Shown here one piece after another: positions 1-7,951 of a stretch of 11,797 bases of DNA. Position 1 is the stretch's first letter, and every line of letters begins with the position of its first letter. A program made the position numbers and the translations under genes. Under the pieces are notes generated by a model. That model saw nothing but the letters and a program-made list of their open reading frames with translations, did no database searches and was not told where the DNA came from. The stretch lies in the NCBI GenBank assembly GCA_944382705.1, contig CALWNE010000045.1, positions 1 through 11,797 on the forward strand, written 5' to 3'. The DNA is from an uncultured Allofournierella sp. (lineage in GTDB: Bacteria; Bacillota; Clostridia; Oscillospirales; Ruminococcaceae).

Positions 1-74
1 CAAACGGTCCAGATTGCGCGAAAATACGCCCAACATTTCGCTGCTTTTTCCATCTTCCTTCTTGTTTACAAACC

Positions 75-112
75 AAAAACCTGCTCTGGTCTGATTGCCA
101 AAGCAGGTTTTT
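75..112. terminator. bidirectional hairpin terminator (distal)
   Basis: Inverted repeat with arms aaaaacctgct (75-85) and agcaggttttt (102-112). An inner TGG/CCA pairing follows one mismatch. There is a run of five T on each strand after the stem, so it can end transcripts from either side. On the minus strand it lies behind the ATPase and the stronger hairpin at 123-161, making a tandem terminator. No gene can be assigned to the left with confidence. Confidence 0.6.
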
Positions 113-122
113 CTACAAGCTG

Positions 123-164
123 AAAAGAGAGAAATTCTGCTTTGCAGAATTTCTCTCTTTTTTT
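123..164. terminator. strong hairpin terminator downstream of the ATPase gene
   Basis: A perfect 18-bp stem (123-140 with 144-161) closes a 3-nt loop. It is followed on the plus strand by a T run through 164 and on the minus strand by four T. It sits about 100 nt past the ATPase stop codon and is its likely transcription end. The plus strand has the longer T tract, so it may also stop transcription coming from the left. Confidence 0.8.
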
Positions 165-262
165 CGTATTAGCAGGTTTCGGAATAATGTTGCACTGCAC
201 GGAACAAACCTTGCCTTAACAGGCAATTACCGGGGTGCGGCATCCCGAAAACCAACCAATTT

Positions 263-2875
263 TTACTTGCCCTGAACGGCACGCCCCAGCTGAATCAGCA
301 GGGTGGGAGCAAAGGCCAGACCCAAAATTTGCAGGTACTGCATACCGGTGAGGGGTGCAACCATAAACAGGCTTTCCAGCACAGGGATGGACAGCACAGC
401 CACCAGCAGCACCAAACCGCCAACAAATGCCATAACGGAGTACTTGTTGCTGCTCAGGCCCAGCTTAAAGATGCTCTCCTTGCCACGGCAGTTGAAACCA
501 TGGAACAAACGAGCCAGGGTCAGGGTGGCGAATGCCATGGTGCTGGCCAGTGCAGCGCCGCCGGCATTGAAGCCCAGGTAGAATGCGATCATGGAGGCCA
601 CTGCAATCAGGCCGCCCTGCCACATAATCTTGAACATCAAATCCTTATCCAGGATGGATGCGTTGGGGTCACGGGGTTTTTCGTCCAGCAGACCCTTGCG
701 GGCAGGCTCCATACCCAGGGCAATGGCAGGCAAGCTATCGGTCAGCAGGTTGATGAACAGCAGGTGCACCGGCTGGAAAGGCACCGGCAGCGCCATGACA
801 GAGGCATACAGCACAGCCAGAATACCAGCCATATTGCCGGACAGCAGGAACTGAATTGCATTGCGGATGTTTGCGTACACACTGCGGCCGTTGACCACAG
901 CCTTCACGATGGTGGCAAAGTTATCGTCGGCCAAAATCATGGAAGCGGCATCCTTGCTTACCTCGGTGCCGGTAATGCCCATGGCAACACCCACATCGGC
1001 CTTCTTCAAGGCAGGTGCATCGTTCACGCCGTCGCCGGTCATGGCGGAAATGCAGCCCCGGCGCTGCCATGCGCTCACGATGCGGATTTTGTGCTCTGGC
1101 GATACACGGGCGTAGACCGAGATGTGCGGCAGCTTTTCGTCCAGCTCCTCCTCGGTCATGGAATCCAGTTCCACGCCCTCCAGGGCCATGTCGCCTTCCT
1201 CAAAAATGCCAATCTGCTTGGCAATGGCGGTGGCGGTCACCTTATGGTCGCCGGTAATCATAACCGTGCGAATGCCGCCCCGCTTTGCATCGGCCACAGC
1301 TTCCTTGCTCTCCTCACGGGGCGGGTCAATCATGGAGACCAGGCCCACAAAGGTGAATCCGCTTTCATCTTCCAAGGTGATGGGGCGGTCGCCCTCAATG
1401 GAGCGGCAGGCAAAGGCCAGCACACGCAGGCCCTCGCGGGAGAACTCCTCGTTGACGGCCTCAATGGAGCTGCGCAGCTCCTGGGTCAGGGGAACCAGAC
1501 CCTGGGCGGTGAGTACAGTTTCGGTACGATCCAAAATCACATCCATGGCACCCTTGGTCAGCAGCATTTCCTTGCCGCTTACCCGGTGCAGGGTGCTCAT
1601 GAGCTTACGGTCGGAATCAAAGGCCAGCTCCTGCAAACGGGGGAACTGGCTGCGCACGGTGGAAGCATCCAGCTGATGATCTACACCCCAGTTCAGCAGG
1701 GCAATCTCGGTGGGGTCACCCACCGAAGCACCGATGGCGGTGTCCACCGTGGCATCACTGGCCAGCAGACCGATTTTCATCAGCATCTCCTGGGCAGGGT
1801 CTTTCAGGTCAGCCTGGCGGCTGTCCACCAGCTTGCCGTCTGCCCAGATTTTCTGCACAGTCATCTTGTTCTGGGTCAGGGTGCCGGTCTTATCCGAGCA
1901 GATTACCTGCACCGAGCCAAGGCTTTCCACCGCCTTCAGCTCCTTGATGATGGCGTTCTGCTTTGCCATCTTCTGGGTGCCCATAGCCAGCACAATGGTA
2001 ACAATGCTGCTGAGTGCCTCAGGAATAGCAGCAACTGCCAGAGCCACTGCAAACAGCAGCGAATCCAGAATGGTCATGTGGCTGCGGAAGATGGACAGGG
2101 CAAACACCACCACACAGATGGCCAAGATAGCGGTGGCCAGCTTGCCGGAAAAATCGTCCAGGTTTTTTTGCAGCGGGGTTTTGCGCTGCTGGGTCTGGTT
2201 CATCAGTTCTGCAATGTGGCCGATCTCGGTCTGCATACCGGTGCCGGTTACCAGCATTACTGCACGGCCGTAGGTTACCAGCGAGCCGGAGAACACCATG
2301 TTCTTCTGGTCGCCCAGTGCGGTTTTGCCTGCGGGCAGGGCTTCGGCGGTTTTTTCCACCGCTTCGGACTCACCGGTAAGCGAGCTTTCATTCACCTTCA
2401 GGGAGTAGCACTCCAGCAGGCGGCCGTCGGCCACCACCAGGTCGCCAGCTTCCAGATAAACGATGTCGCCGGGCACAATCTGAGGGCCGGCCACCTCCAT
2501 GCGCACGCCGTCCCGCAGCACCTTGGCAGTGGGAGCAGACATGGCTTTCAGGCTTTCCAGGCTCTTTTCGGCGTTCAGATACTGCACGGTGCCCAACACG
2601 GCATTCAAAATCAGCACCGCAAAGATAACCAGTGTGCTTTCCATATTGCCAGACACCATGGAGATAATGGCAGCACCAATCAGGATAAACACCAGCAGGT
2701 CTTTAAACTGCTCCAAAAATACCACCAGGGCACTTTTCTTTTTGCCTTCTGCCAGCTGGTTGGGGCCATATTGCTCCAGCCGTTTGGCCGCCTCAGCTTT
2801 GGTTAAGCCCTCGGTGGTTGCCTGCATCTCCTGCAGGGCTTGCTGCGTGGTTTTGTCGAAATAAGAATTCGCCAT
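263..2875 (-). CDS. P-type (P2A) cation-transporting ATPase, Ca2+/Mn2+ efflux type
   Basis: An 870-residue membrane pump that should export a divalent cation using ATP through a phospho-aspartate intermediate. Visible in order are an N-terminal cation ATPase domain, the actuator motif TGES (167-170), the M4 motif PEAL (285-288), the phosphorylation motif DKTGT with D328, the TGDGVND hinge (613-619), and M6 N709/T712/D713 in an NLLTD motif. This pattern is PMCA/SERCA-like. In M5 the ligand Asn is kept (N681), but the SERCA Glu three residues on is Gly (G684), which fits pumps with a single ion site. The start at 2875 is chosen because AAAGGGAG lies 11 nt upstream and because the open frame further upstream runs through a structured leader. 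That leader is a yybP-ykoY riboswitch, so Mn2+ (possibly with Ca2+) is the likely physiological substrate. The substrate is inferred from the riboswitch and from known Mn2+-responsive relatives such as lactococcal YoaB. It is transcribed alone. Confidence 0.93.
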   Translation of the reverse strand: MANSYFDKTTQQALQEMQATTEGLTKAEAAKRLEQYGPNQLAEGKKKSALVVFLEQFKDLLVFILIGAAIISMVSGNMESTLVIFAVLILNAVLGTVQYLNAEKSLESLKAMSAPTAKVLRDGVRMEVAGPQIVPGDIVYLEAGDLVVADGRLLECYSLKVNESSLTGESEAVEKTAEALPAGKTALGDQKNMVFSGSLVTYGRAVMLVTGTGMQTEIGHIAELMNQTQQRKTPLQKNLDDFSGKLATAILAICVVVFALSIFRSHMTILDSLLFAVALAVAAIPEALSSIVTIVLAMGTQKMAKQNAIIKELKAVESLGSVQVICSDKTGTLTQNKMTVQKIWADGKLVDSRQADLKDPAQEMLMKIGLLASDATVDTAIGASVGDPTEIALLNWGVDHQLDASTVRSQFPRLQELAFDSDRKLMSTLHRVSGKEMLLTKGAMDVILDRTETVLTAQGLVPLTQELRSSIEAVNEEFSREGLRVLAFACRSIEGDRPITLEDESGFTFVGLVSMIDPPREESKEAVADAKRGGIRTVMITGDHKVTATAIAKQIGIFEEGDMALEGVELDSMTEEELDEKLPHISVYARVSPEHKIRIVSAWQRRGCISAMTGDGVNDAPALKKADVGVAMGITGTEVSKDAASMILADDNFATIVKAVVNGRSVYANIRNAIQFLLSGNMAGILAVLYASVMALPVPFQPVHLLFINLLTDSLPAIALGMEPARKGLLDEKPRDPNASILDKDLMFKIMWQGGLIAVASMIAFYLGFNAGGAALASTMAFATLTLARLFHGFNCRGKESIFKLGLSSNKYSVMAFVGGLVLLVAVLSIPVLESLFMVAPLTGMQYLQILGLAFAPTLLIQLGRAVQGK

Positions 2876-2937
2876 AATACAATAAACTCCCTTTCTTTCG
2901 TTGCGTTGCCGCCTGCCCGGAAGGTCTGCCAGGCGAT

Positions 2938-2999
2938 AAAAAAAAGACCTTCCGACAGCATAGCGAAACAAACATCCGCATTTGCTGTCGAAAAGTCTT
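2938..2999 (-). terminator. riboswitch-controlled intrinsic terminator
   Basis: The arms at 2983-2999 and 2944-2960 pair over 17 consecutive positions (three G-U pairs, near the base). The T-run is eight T (2945-2938), the first two in the stem base. This is the expression platform of the Mn2+ riboswitch. A competing 10-bp inverted repeat (2918-2927 with 2945-2954) could take up the terminator's 3' arm once transcription has passed. Confidence 0.8.
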
Positions 3000-3095
3000 G
3001 TTACCGATCTTGCTTGTAAAAGAGCGGCGCACTCTGCCAGGCCATAGGGCCGAGATGTTGACAGAACGGCTTGCAACTACTCCCTTTTCAACGAT
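2938..3095 (-). promoter_or_regulatory. yybP-ykoY family Mn2+ riboswitch leader
   Basis: The minus-strand leader of the ATPase carries the two signature loops of the yybP-ykoY family: AAAAGGGAGTAG near its 5' end (about 3088-3077), and TTCTGTCAACATC followed by a GGCC-rich helix. The P1 helix can form between GTTGAAAAG (3092-3084) and CTTTTCGAC (2995-2987), nine pairs including one G-U. The 3' strand of P1 is also part of the 5' arm of the terminator at 2983-2999, so the two folds exclude each other. With Mn2+ bound, P1 should hold and the pump gene should be read through; without it the terminator should form. The motifs and pairing are visible in the sequence. The ligand comes from knowledge of the family. 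Confidence 0.85.
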
Positions 3096-3101
3096 ACTTT
3101 C

Positions 3102-3130
3102 ACTATATCATGCGGCGCTCGTTCCGTCAA
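3102..3130 (-). promoter_or_regulatory. sigma-A promoter of the riboswitch and ATPase gene
   Basis: On the minus strand, TTGACG (3130-3125), a 17-bp spacer and TATAGT (3107-3102) make a near-consensus housekeeping promoter. Transcription should begin near 3095, just before the P1 helix of the riboswitch, which supports both calls. Confidence 0.85.
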
Positions 3131-3187
3131 TGGGTTTTGCCGATATTTTGTGAATTCTTGGGCTGAATTATGCATCCGAACCCATGG

Positions 3188-3233
3188 CAAAGGGCACCGT
3201 CCTGGTGCAAAGCATCCAAAACGGTGCCCTTTG
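3188..3233 (-). terminator. hairpin downstream of the ABC exporter operon
   Basis: A perfect 13-bp inverted repeat (3188-3200 with 3221-3233) encloses a 20-nt loop between the exporter stop codon and the ATPase promoter. It probably ends or stabilises the exporter mRNA. There is no T tract on the minus strand after the stem, so it is not a textbook intrinsic terminator. Confidence 0.5.
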
Positions 3234-3270
3234 GGCTGCAAATATAGCTGCCGCAGTCATTTAGGGCAGG

Positions 3271-5109
3271 TTATTCCTCGCCATCGCTGAACTGGCTGTT
3301 GTACAGGTTTGCATAGAAACCGCCCTTAGCCAGCAGTTCCTCATGGTTGCCGGTTTCCACAATATCGCCATCCTTCATCACCAGAATCAGGTCAGCATCC
3401 CGGATGGTGGAAAGCCGGTGGGCAATAATAAAGCTGGTGCGGCCCTCGGTAAGGGCATCCATTGCTTTCTGAATGGTCACTTCGGTGCGGGTGTCCACGC
3501 TGGAGGTGGCTTCGTCCAAAATCAAAATCTTGGGGTCGGAAAGAATGGTGCGGGCAATGGTGAGCAGCTGTTTCTGGCCCTGGCTGATGTTGCTGGCATC
3601 CTCGTTCAGCTCGGTGTCATACCCAGCAGGCAGGGTGCGCACAAAGTGATCCACCTGGGCAGCCTTGGCAGCGGCCAGAACTTGCTCATCGCTGGCGTTC
3701 AGGCGGCCAAAGCGGATGTTCTCCCGGATGCTGCCATTGTACAGCCAGGTATCCTGAAGCACCATGCCAAAGGCACTGCGCATCTCGCCCCGTTTAAAGC
3801 TGCGCACATCACAGCCATCCAGCAACACAGCACCGTCGGTTACATCGTAAAAACGCATCAGCAGCTTTACCATGGTGGTTTTGCCGGCGCCGGTGGGGCC
3901 AACAATGGCCACCTTGGTGCCCGGTGCAATCTTGGCGGAAAAATCATTGATGATGGTTTTTTCCGGCACATACCCAAAGTTTACATGGCGGAACTCCACC
4001 GCACCGGTGATTTTGTCTGCATCCTCAGGCTGGGCGGTGTCCTCAATTTCCTCGCTTTCAGCCAGGAACAGGAACACACGCTCGGCAGCGGCAGCGGTCA
4101 TCTGGAGCTGGTTGGAGATGTTGGCAATCTGGGTAATGGGCTGGGTAAACTGGCGCACATACTGGGTAAAGGCCTGGATGTCGCCCACGGTAATCACACC
4201 GTTCAGGCTCAAAAAGCCGCCCAGCACACAGATGGCCACATAGCCCAGGTTGCTCACAAAGTTCATCATGGGCATCATCATGCCAGAAAGGAACTGGCTT
4301 TTCCAGGCACTTTGATAGAGCGTTTCGTTCAGCTCGTCAAAGGTGCGGATGCTCTGCTCCTGGCCATTGAAAGCGGTTACCACCACATGGGCACCGTACA
4401 TCTCCTCCACATGGCCGTTTACATGGCCCAGATACTCCTGCTGACGGCGGAAAAATTTCTGGCTGTGCTTGATGACATTCATCAAAATCACCATGCACAC
4501 CGGCAGGATGCACAGAGACACCAGGGTCATGATGGGGCTGATGGACAGCATCATGATGAGTACACCCACCACCATGGTTACCTGGCTTACAATCTGGGAA
4601 AGGCTCTGGTTCAGGGTTTGGGTCACGGCGTCCACATCGTTGGTAATACGGCTGAGCACCTCACCGTGAGACACCCGGTCAAAATAAGACATGGGCAGCC
4701 GGTCGATTTTGCGGCTGATATCGGTGCGCATGGCATAGCTTACCTTGGTGGCAATGCCGGACATAATCCAGCCCTGCACATAGGACATGATCGCACTGAT
4801 GATATACAGGCCAGCCAAAAACAGCAAAATCTTGCCAATGGCATCAAAATCAATGCCTCCGGTGCCGGTAATCATGGCTACCAGGCCCTCAAACAGCTTG
4901 GTGGTTGCCTTGCCCAGAATTTTGGGCCCAAAAATGGAAAATACGGTGCCTGCCACAGCGCACACCAGCGCCAGCACCATGCTGGGCAGGTAGCGGTTCA
5001 TATACGCTGTCAGTTTTTTTATGGTTCCCTTAAAGTCCTTGACTTTTTCCCCTGCGGCCATCATGGCGTGGGGGCCAGCTCCCATGGGTCCTCTCGTATG
5101 TTGTGCCAT
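3271..5109 (-). CDS. ABC exporter half-transporter, subunit with the catalytic ATPase site
   Basis: A 612-residue fusion of a six-helix membrane domain (about 40-345) and an ATPase domain (about 370-605), of the LmrCD/BmrCD/TM287-288 multidrug type. Motifs: A-loop Tyr at FGY (378-380), Walker A GPTGAGKTT (404-412), Q-loop Q452, signature ISQGQ (508-512), Walker B ILILDE with catalytic E533, D-loop SSVD, and H-loop H564. The signature is non-standard (SQGQ for SGGQ) while the catalytic Glu and His are intact. The partner gene shows the reverse, so the two should form one active and one degenerate ATP site. The start ATG shares one base with the stop of the upstream subunit (TAATG), and AAGGAGG lies 10 nt upstream inside that gene, indicating translational coupling. 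The N-terminus is a Gly/Met/His-rich cytosolic stretch before the first helix. The substrate cannot be read from the sequence; drugs, peptides or lipids are all possible. Confidence 0.93.
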   Translation of the reverse strand: MAQHTRGPMGAGPHAMMAAGEKVKDFKGTIKKLTAYMNRYLPSMVLALVCAVAGTVFSIFGPKILGKATTKLFEGLVAMITGTGGIDFDAIGKILLFLAGLYIISAIMSYVQGWIMSGIATKVSYAMRTDISRKIDRLPMSYFDRVSHGEVLSRITNDVDAVTQTLNQSLSQIVSQVTMVVGVLIMMLSISPIMTLVSLCILPVCMVILMNVIKHSQKFFRRQQEYLGHVNGHVEEMYGAHVVVTAFNGQEQSIRTFDELNETLYQSAWKSQFLSGMMMPMMNFVSNLGYVAICVLGGFLSLNGVITVGDIQAFTQYVRQFTQPITQIANISNQLQMTAAAAERVFLFLAESEEIEDTAQPEDADKITGAVEFRHVNFGYVPEKTIINDFSAKIAPGTKVAIVGPTGAGKTTMVKLLMRFYDVTDGAVLLDGCDVRSFKRGEMRSAFGMVLQDTWLYNGSIRENIRFGRLNASDEQVLAAAKAAQVDHFVRTLPAGYDTELNEDASNISQGQKQLLTIARTILSDPKILILDEATSSVDTRTEVTIQKAMDALTEGRTSFIIAHRLSTIRDADLILVMKDGDIVETGNHEELLAKGGFYANLYNSQFSDGEE

Positions 5110-7334
5110 TATACCAATTCCTCCTTCGAAAGCTGACTTTCCGCAATTTCACGGTAGGCTTTGCAGCTGGCGAGCAGCTCCTGGTGGGTTCCCTGGCCCA
5201 CCACACGGCCCTCATCCAGCACCAAAATCTGATCGGCCTGCATGATGGTGGATACACGCTGTGCCACAATCAGCACGGTGGAATTTTGGGTGTACTCCTT
5301 CAGGGCAGCCCGCAGCTTGGCATCGGTCTTAAAGTCCAAAGCAGAGAAGGTATCATCAAAAATGTAAATGGGTGCCTTCTTTACCAGCGCACGAGCAATG
5401 GACAAGCGCTGCCGCTGACCGCCGGATACATTGGTACCGCCCTGGCTGATTTCTGTGTCCATGCCTTTTTCCAGGTTTTTAATAAATTCTTCGGCCTGGG
5501 CAATGCCAGCGCTTTCTTCTAAATCCTTTTTGGTTGCCTGGGGTGCGCCGTACATTAGGTTGCTGGCAATGGTGCCGCTGAACAGCTGGCCCTTCTGGGG
5601 TACATAGCCAATGGCCTGGCGCAGCTCCTTCTGATCCATCTGGCGCACATCCACACCATCCACCAAAATAGCACCCTGGGTCACATCATAAAAACGGGGA
5701 ATCAGGTTTACCAGGGTAGACTTGCCGGAACCGGTGGAGCCAATAAAGGCCACGGTCTGGCCGGGACGGGCGGTAAAGCTTACATGCTCCAGCACATCTG
5801 CATCGGCGCCTTGGTAACGGAAGGAAACATCCTTAAACTCCACAATGCCCTGTACGCCCCCCTGGGGATGCTGGGGATTCTGGGGATTCTGAACGGCATT
5901 CTCGGTTTCCAGCACCTCGCTGATTCGCTCCGCCGATACGGATGCACGAGGTACCATAATAAACATCATGCTAATGAACAAAAAGCTCATGATTACCTGC
6001 ATGGCATACTGGATGAAGGCCATCATGTCGCCCACCTGCAGGTTGCTTTCGGCAATCTGCTTGCCGCCAAACCAAACAATCAGCAGGGACAGGCCATTCA
6101 TCACCAGCATCATAAAGGGCATCATGGTAGCCATGGCCCGGTTTACAAACAGGGTGTTGCTGGTAAGGTTTTTGTTGGCTTTTTCAAACCGCTCCTGCAT
6201 GAAATTCTGGTTGGAGAAAGCACGCACCACCATCAGGCCGCTCAGCTCCTCCCGGCTTACCAGGTTCAAGCGGTCAATGAGGGACTGCATCTTTTTAAAG
6301 CGGGGCATGGCCACTGCAAACAGCACCATAATCAGGCCCAGCATTACAATCAGTGCCAGCGCCAGAATCCAGGCCAGATTCAAGCACTTGGAAAGGCCCA
6401 TCACCAGGCCGCCAATGCCCATGATGGGGGCAAAGCACAGCAGGCGGAAGCCCATGCTCAAAAAGGTTTGTACCTGGGTAATGTCGTTGGTGGAACGGGT
6501 AATCAGACTTGCACCAGAGAACTGGTCCATCTCGTTGTTGTTAAAGTAGGTCACCTTGCGGAACACATCCCGCCGCAGGTCACGGCCCACACCTGCACCC
6601 AGGCGAGCCATGCAGTAGCCGGCAGACACAGCGCAAACTGTGAGCAGAATGGCAAGGCCCGCCATCTGCAAGCCGGTCTTCCAGATGTATCCGGTCTGAA
6701 TGGCTTCGGTATCGGCATCCAACTGCTGGTAAAAACTCTTGGTAAACACCACACCGGTCTGGTGGGTTGTGGTTTCGGGAGTGCTGGCGGCAACCGTTAT
6801 AGCCTGCTCCACCAAAGGCTCCATCTGGGAAGCCTGGAGCACCATGGCCAGCTGGCTCAGCTGTTCCATATCCATGCTGGCAGAACCCTGCTGGCTTTCT
6901 TCCTGGCTGGTCAGGCTCTGGCCCTGCTGCTCTGCCATGGTCTGCATCAGATTTACCAGCGCATAGGATGCCCGGTCAAAAGCCAGGCTTACTTCCTCGG
7001 TATCCTGCGCAACTAGCAGATAGTCCTGCTGCTGTGCCTCAGGGTACTTCTCCAGCCATTCATCCTGATTTTCTGCCTGGTCCAGGGTGGTGTAGGCCTG
7101 CTGCACCAGCTCTTTGTCCTGCTGGGGCATAAGCATCTGCATCAGGTCCATGCTATCCTTGGAAATCATTTCAGGTGCAGTCTGGGTAATGCCACCCTGC
7201 TGCAAGCCCACATTTACAATATTGCTCATGTAGTTGGGCAGGGTCAGCTCCAGCATGGCCTGGCCGAACAACAGTGCGATGCCCAGCAGCAAAATGCCCA
7301 GATAGGGTTTTACATAGCGCTTTAATTTCAGCAT
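5109..7334 (-). CDS. ABC exporter half-transporter, subunit with degenerate ATPase site and large external insert
   Basis: A half-transporter of about 741 residues, partner of the following gene. Residue numbers here are counted from the upstream ATG at 7340. After the first helix (about 14-33) comes a polar, Gln/Glu-rich insert of roughly 160 residues (about 50-210) before the second helix, expected outside the membrane; BmrD-like subunits also carry an extracellular domain here. The ATPase domain shows Walker A GSTGSGKST (534-542), PQKG at the Q-loop, a canonical VSGGQ signature, Walker B IYIFDD with Asp in place of the catalytic Glu, and AQRVST with Gln in place of the H-loop His. It should therefore bind but poorly hydrolyse ATP while lending its good signature to the partner. 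There are ATGs at 7340 and 7334; AAGGAG lies only 2 nt before the first and 8 nt before the second, so 7334 is preferred. It lies 54 nt downstream of the MarR gene in the same operon. Confidence 0.92.
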   Translation of the reverse strand: MLKLKRYVKPYLGILLLGIALLFGQAMLELTLPNYMSNIVNVGLQQGGITQTAPEMISKDSMDLMQMLMPQQDKELVQQAYTTLDQAENQDEWLEKYPEAQQQDYLLVAQDTEEVSLAFDRASYALVNLMQTMAEQQGQSLTSQEESQQGSASMDMEQLSQLAMVLQASQMEPLVEQAITVAASTPETTTHQTGVVFTKSFYQQLDADTEAIQTGYIWKTGLQMAGLAILLTVCAVSAGYCMARLGAGVGRDLRRDVFRKVTYFNNNEMDQFSGASLITRSTNDITQVQTFLSMGFRLLCFAPIMGIGGLVMGLSKCLNLAWILALALIVMLGLIMVLFAVAMPRFKKMQSLIDRLNLVSREELSGLMVVRAFSNQNFMQERFEKANKNLTSNTLFVNRAMATMMPFMMLVMNGLSLLIVWFGGKQIAESNLQVGDMMAFIQYAMQVIMSFLFISMMFIMVPRASVSAERISEVLETENAVQNPQNPQHPQGGVQGIVEFKDVSFRYQGADADVLEHVSFTARPGQTVAFIGSTGSGKSTLVNLIPRFYDVTQGAILVDGVDVRQMDQKELRQAIGYVPQKGQLFSGTIASNLMYGAPQATKKDLEESAGIAQAEEFIKNLEKGMDTEISQGGTNVSGGQRQRLSIARALVKKAPIYIFDDTFSALDFKTDAKLRAALKEYTQNSTVLIVAQRVSTIMQADQILVLDEGRVVGQGTHQELLASCKAYREIAESQLSKEELV

Positions 7335-7388
7335 TGTCATTTCTCCTTTTTTGTTTTAGCAACACGATGGCCCGCAGTCCGCAAAAGT

Positions 7389-7889
7389 TCAGTCCTCAGC
7401 ACCAAACTCCTGCTGCACTGCCTCAGCCAGGCAGTTGAAGGAATCAATCATACCTTGCACCCGGCCCTCGCTCTGCTGCTCCAGAGTGTTCAGAATGCGC
7501 TCCATCCGGCAATGCATCTCGCTGCCCACCGTTTGCAGCAGCTGGGCGCCCTTAGGTGTTATCTCAATCCACACCGTGCGCCGGTCGTGGGTATCCTGAG
7601 TGCGCTCCACATAGCCCAGCTGTTCCAGCTTACGAATGCGCTGGCTCACAGCAGGCATGGTTTGCTGCATGGTTTTAGCCAGCTGGCTGAGGGTCATAGG
7701 CTGTGATTCATCCTTATGACTATGCAGCTGGGCATGAAATCCATCACACCCTTTATTGCGCAGGGTAAGCAAGGTAAAAAATTCGGATTTATTCAGCTCT
7801 CCGCTGGGCCCGGCGCATTTCCACGCCCGGCGCAGCCGGTCCATGGCCTGCATCAACTCCAGTGCTCGGCTTTGGGTGAATTCCTGCAT
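7389..7889 (-). CDS. MarR-family transcriptional regulator
   Basis: A 166-residue winged-helix regulator, first gene of the exporter operon and likely its repressor. The HTH lies at about 66-92 (LSQLAKTMQQTMPAVSQRI) and the wing follows with the DRRTVWIEIT pattern (102-111) typical of MarR proteins. N- and C-terminal helices should form the dimer. Between helix 2 and the HTH there is a stretch (about 47-64) with one Cys and three His, longer than in short MarR proteins; it might sense a metal or simply be a loop. AGGAGGGG precedes the ATG by 4 nt. MarR regulators beside ABC or MFS pumps usually repress their own operon and release DNA on binding a pump substrate. The dyads over its promoter fit autorepression. 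Confidence 0.92.
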   Translation of the reverse strand: MQEFTQSRALELMQAMDRLRRAWKCAGPSGELNKSEFFTLLTLRNKGCDGFHAQLHSHKDESQPMTLSQLAKTMQQTMPAVSQRIRKLEQLGYVERTQDTHDRRTVWIEITPKGAQLLQTVGSEMHCRMERILNTLEQQSEGRVQGMIDSFNCLAEAVQQEFGAED

Positions 7890-7919
7890 GAAACCCCTCC
7901 TTTCTGTTCAACTCGTAAT

Positions 7920-7951
7920 TAGTTAGCTTTGTTAATTATGTTGCTTAACTA
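7920..7951. promoter_or_regulatory. candidate MarR operator dyad
   Basis: The inverted repeat TAGTTAGC (7920-7927) and GCTTAACTA (7943-7951) surrounds a second pair, GTTAA (7931-7935) and TTAAC (7945-7949). It spans the expected start site and early leader of the marR operon. The half-site GTTAG also occurs in the perfect palindromes at the araC and DUF3793 promoters, but the spacing here differs. It is a likely operator for the adjacent MarR protein. Confidence 0.55.

Noticed and set aside
1..53. Possible start of a minus-strand gene leaving the window (ATG at 53 or 36)
   Set aside because: The purine-rich AAGGAAG is too close to the first ATG (about 1-2 nt) and too far from the second (18 nt), and too few codons are visible to judge.
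329..2806. Long plus-strand open frame of 825 codons opposite the ATPase
   Set aside because: Its His/Gln/Gly-rich composition is typical of a mirror frame of a codon-biased gene. The minus-strand frame carries full P-type ATPase motifs.
2876..3076. N-terminal extension of the ATPase frame by 67 codons
   Set aside because: The stretch is the riboswitch and its terminator, has no family similarity, and the ATG at 2875 has its own ribosome site.
3343..5136. Long plus-strand open frame opposite the first ABC subunit; a similar one lies at 5784-7016
   Set aside because: Antisense shadows rich in His, Gln and Gly, with no domain and no promoter or ribosome site.
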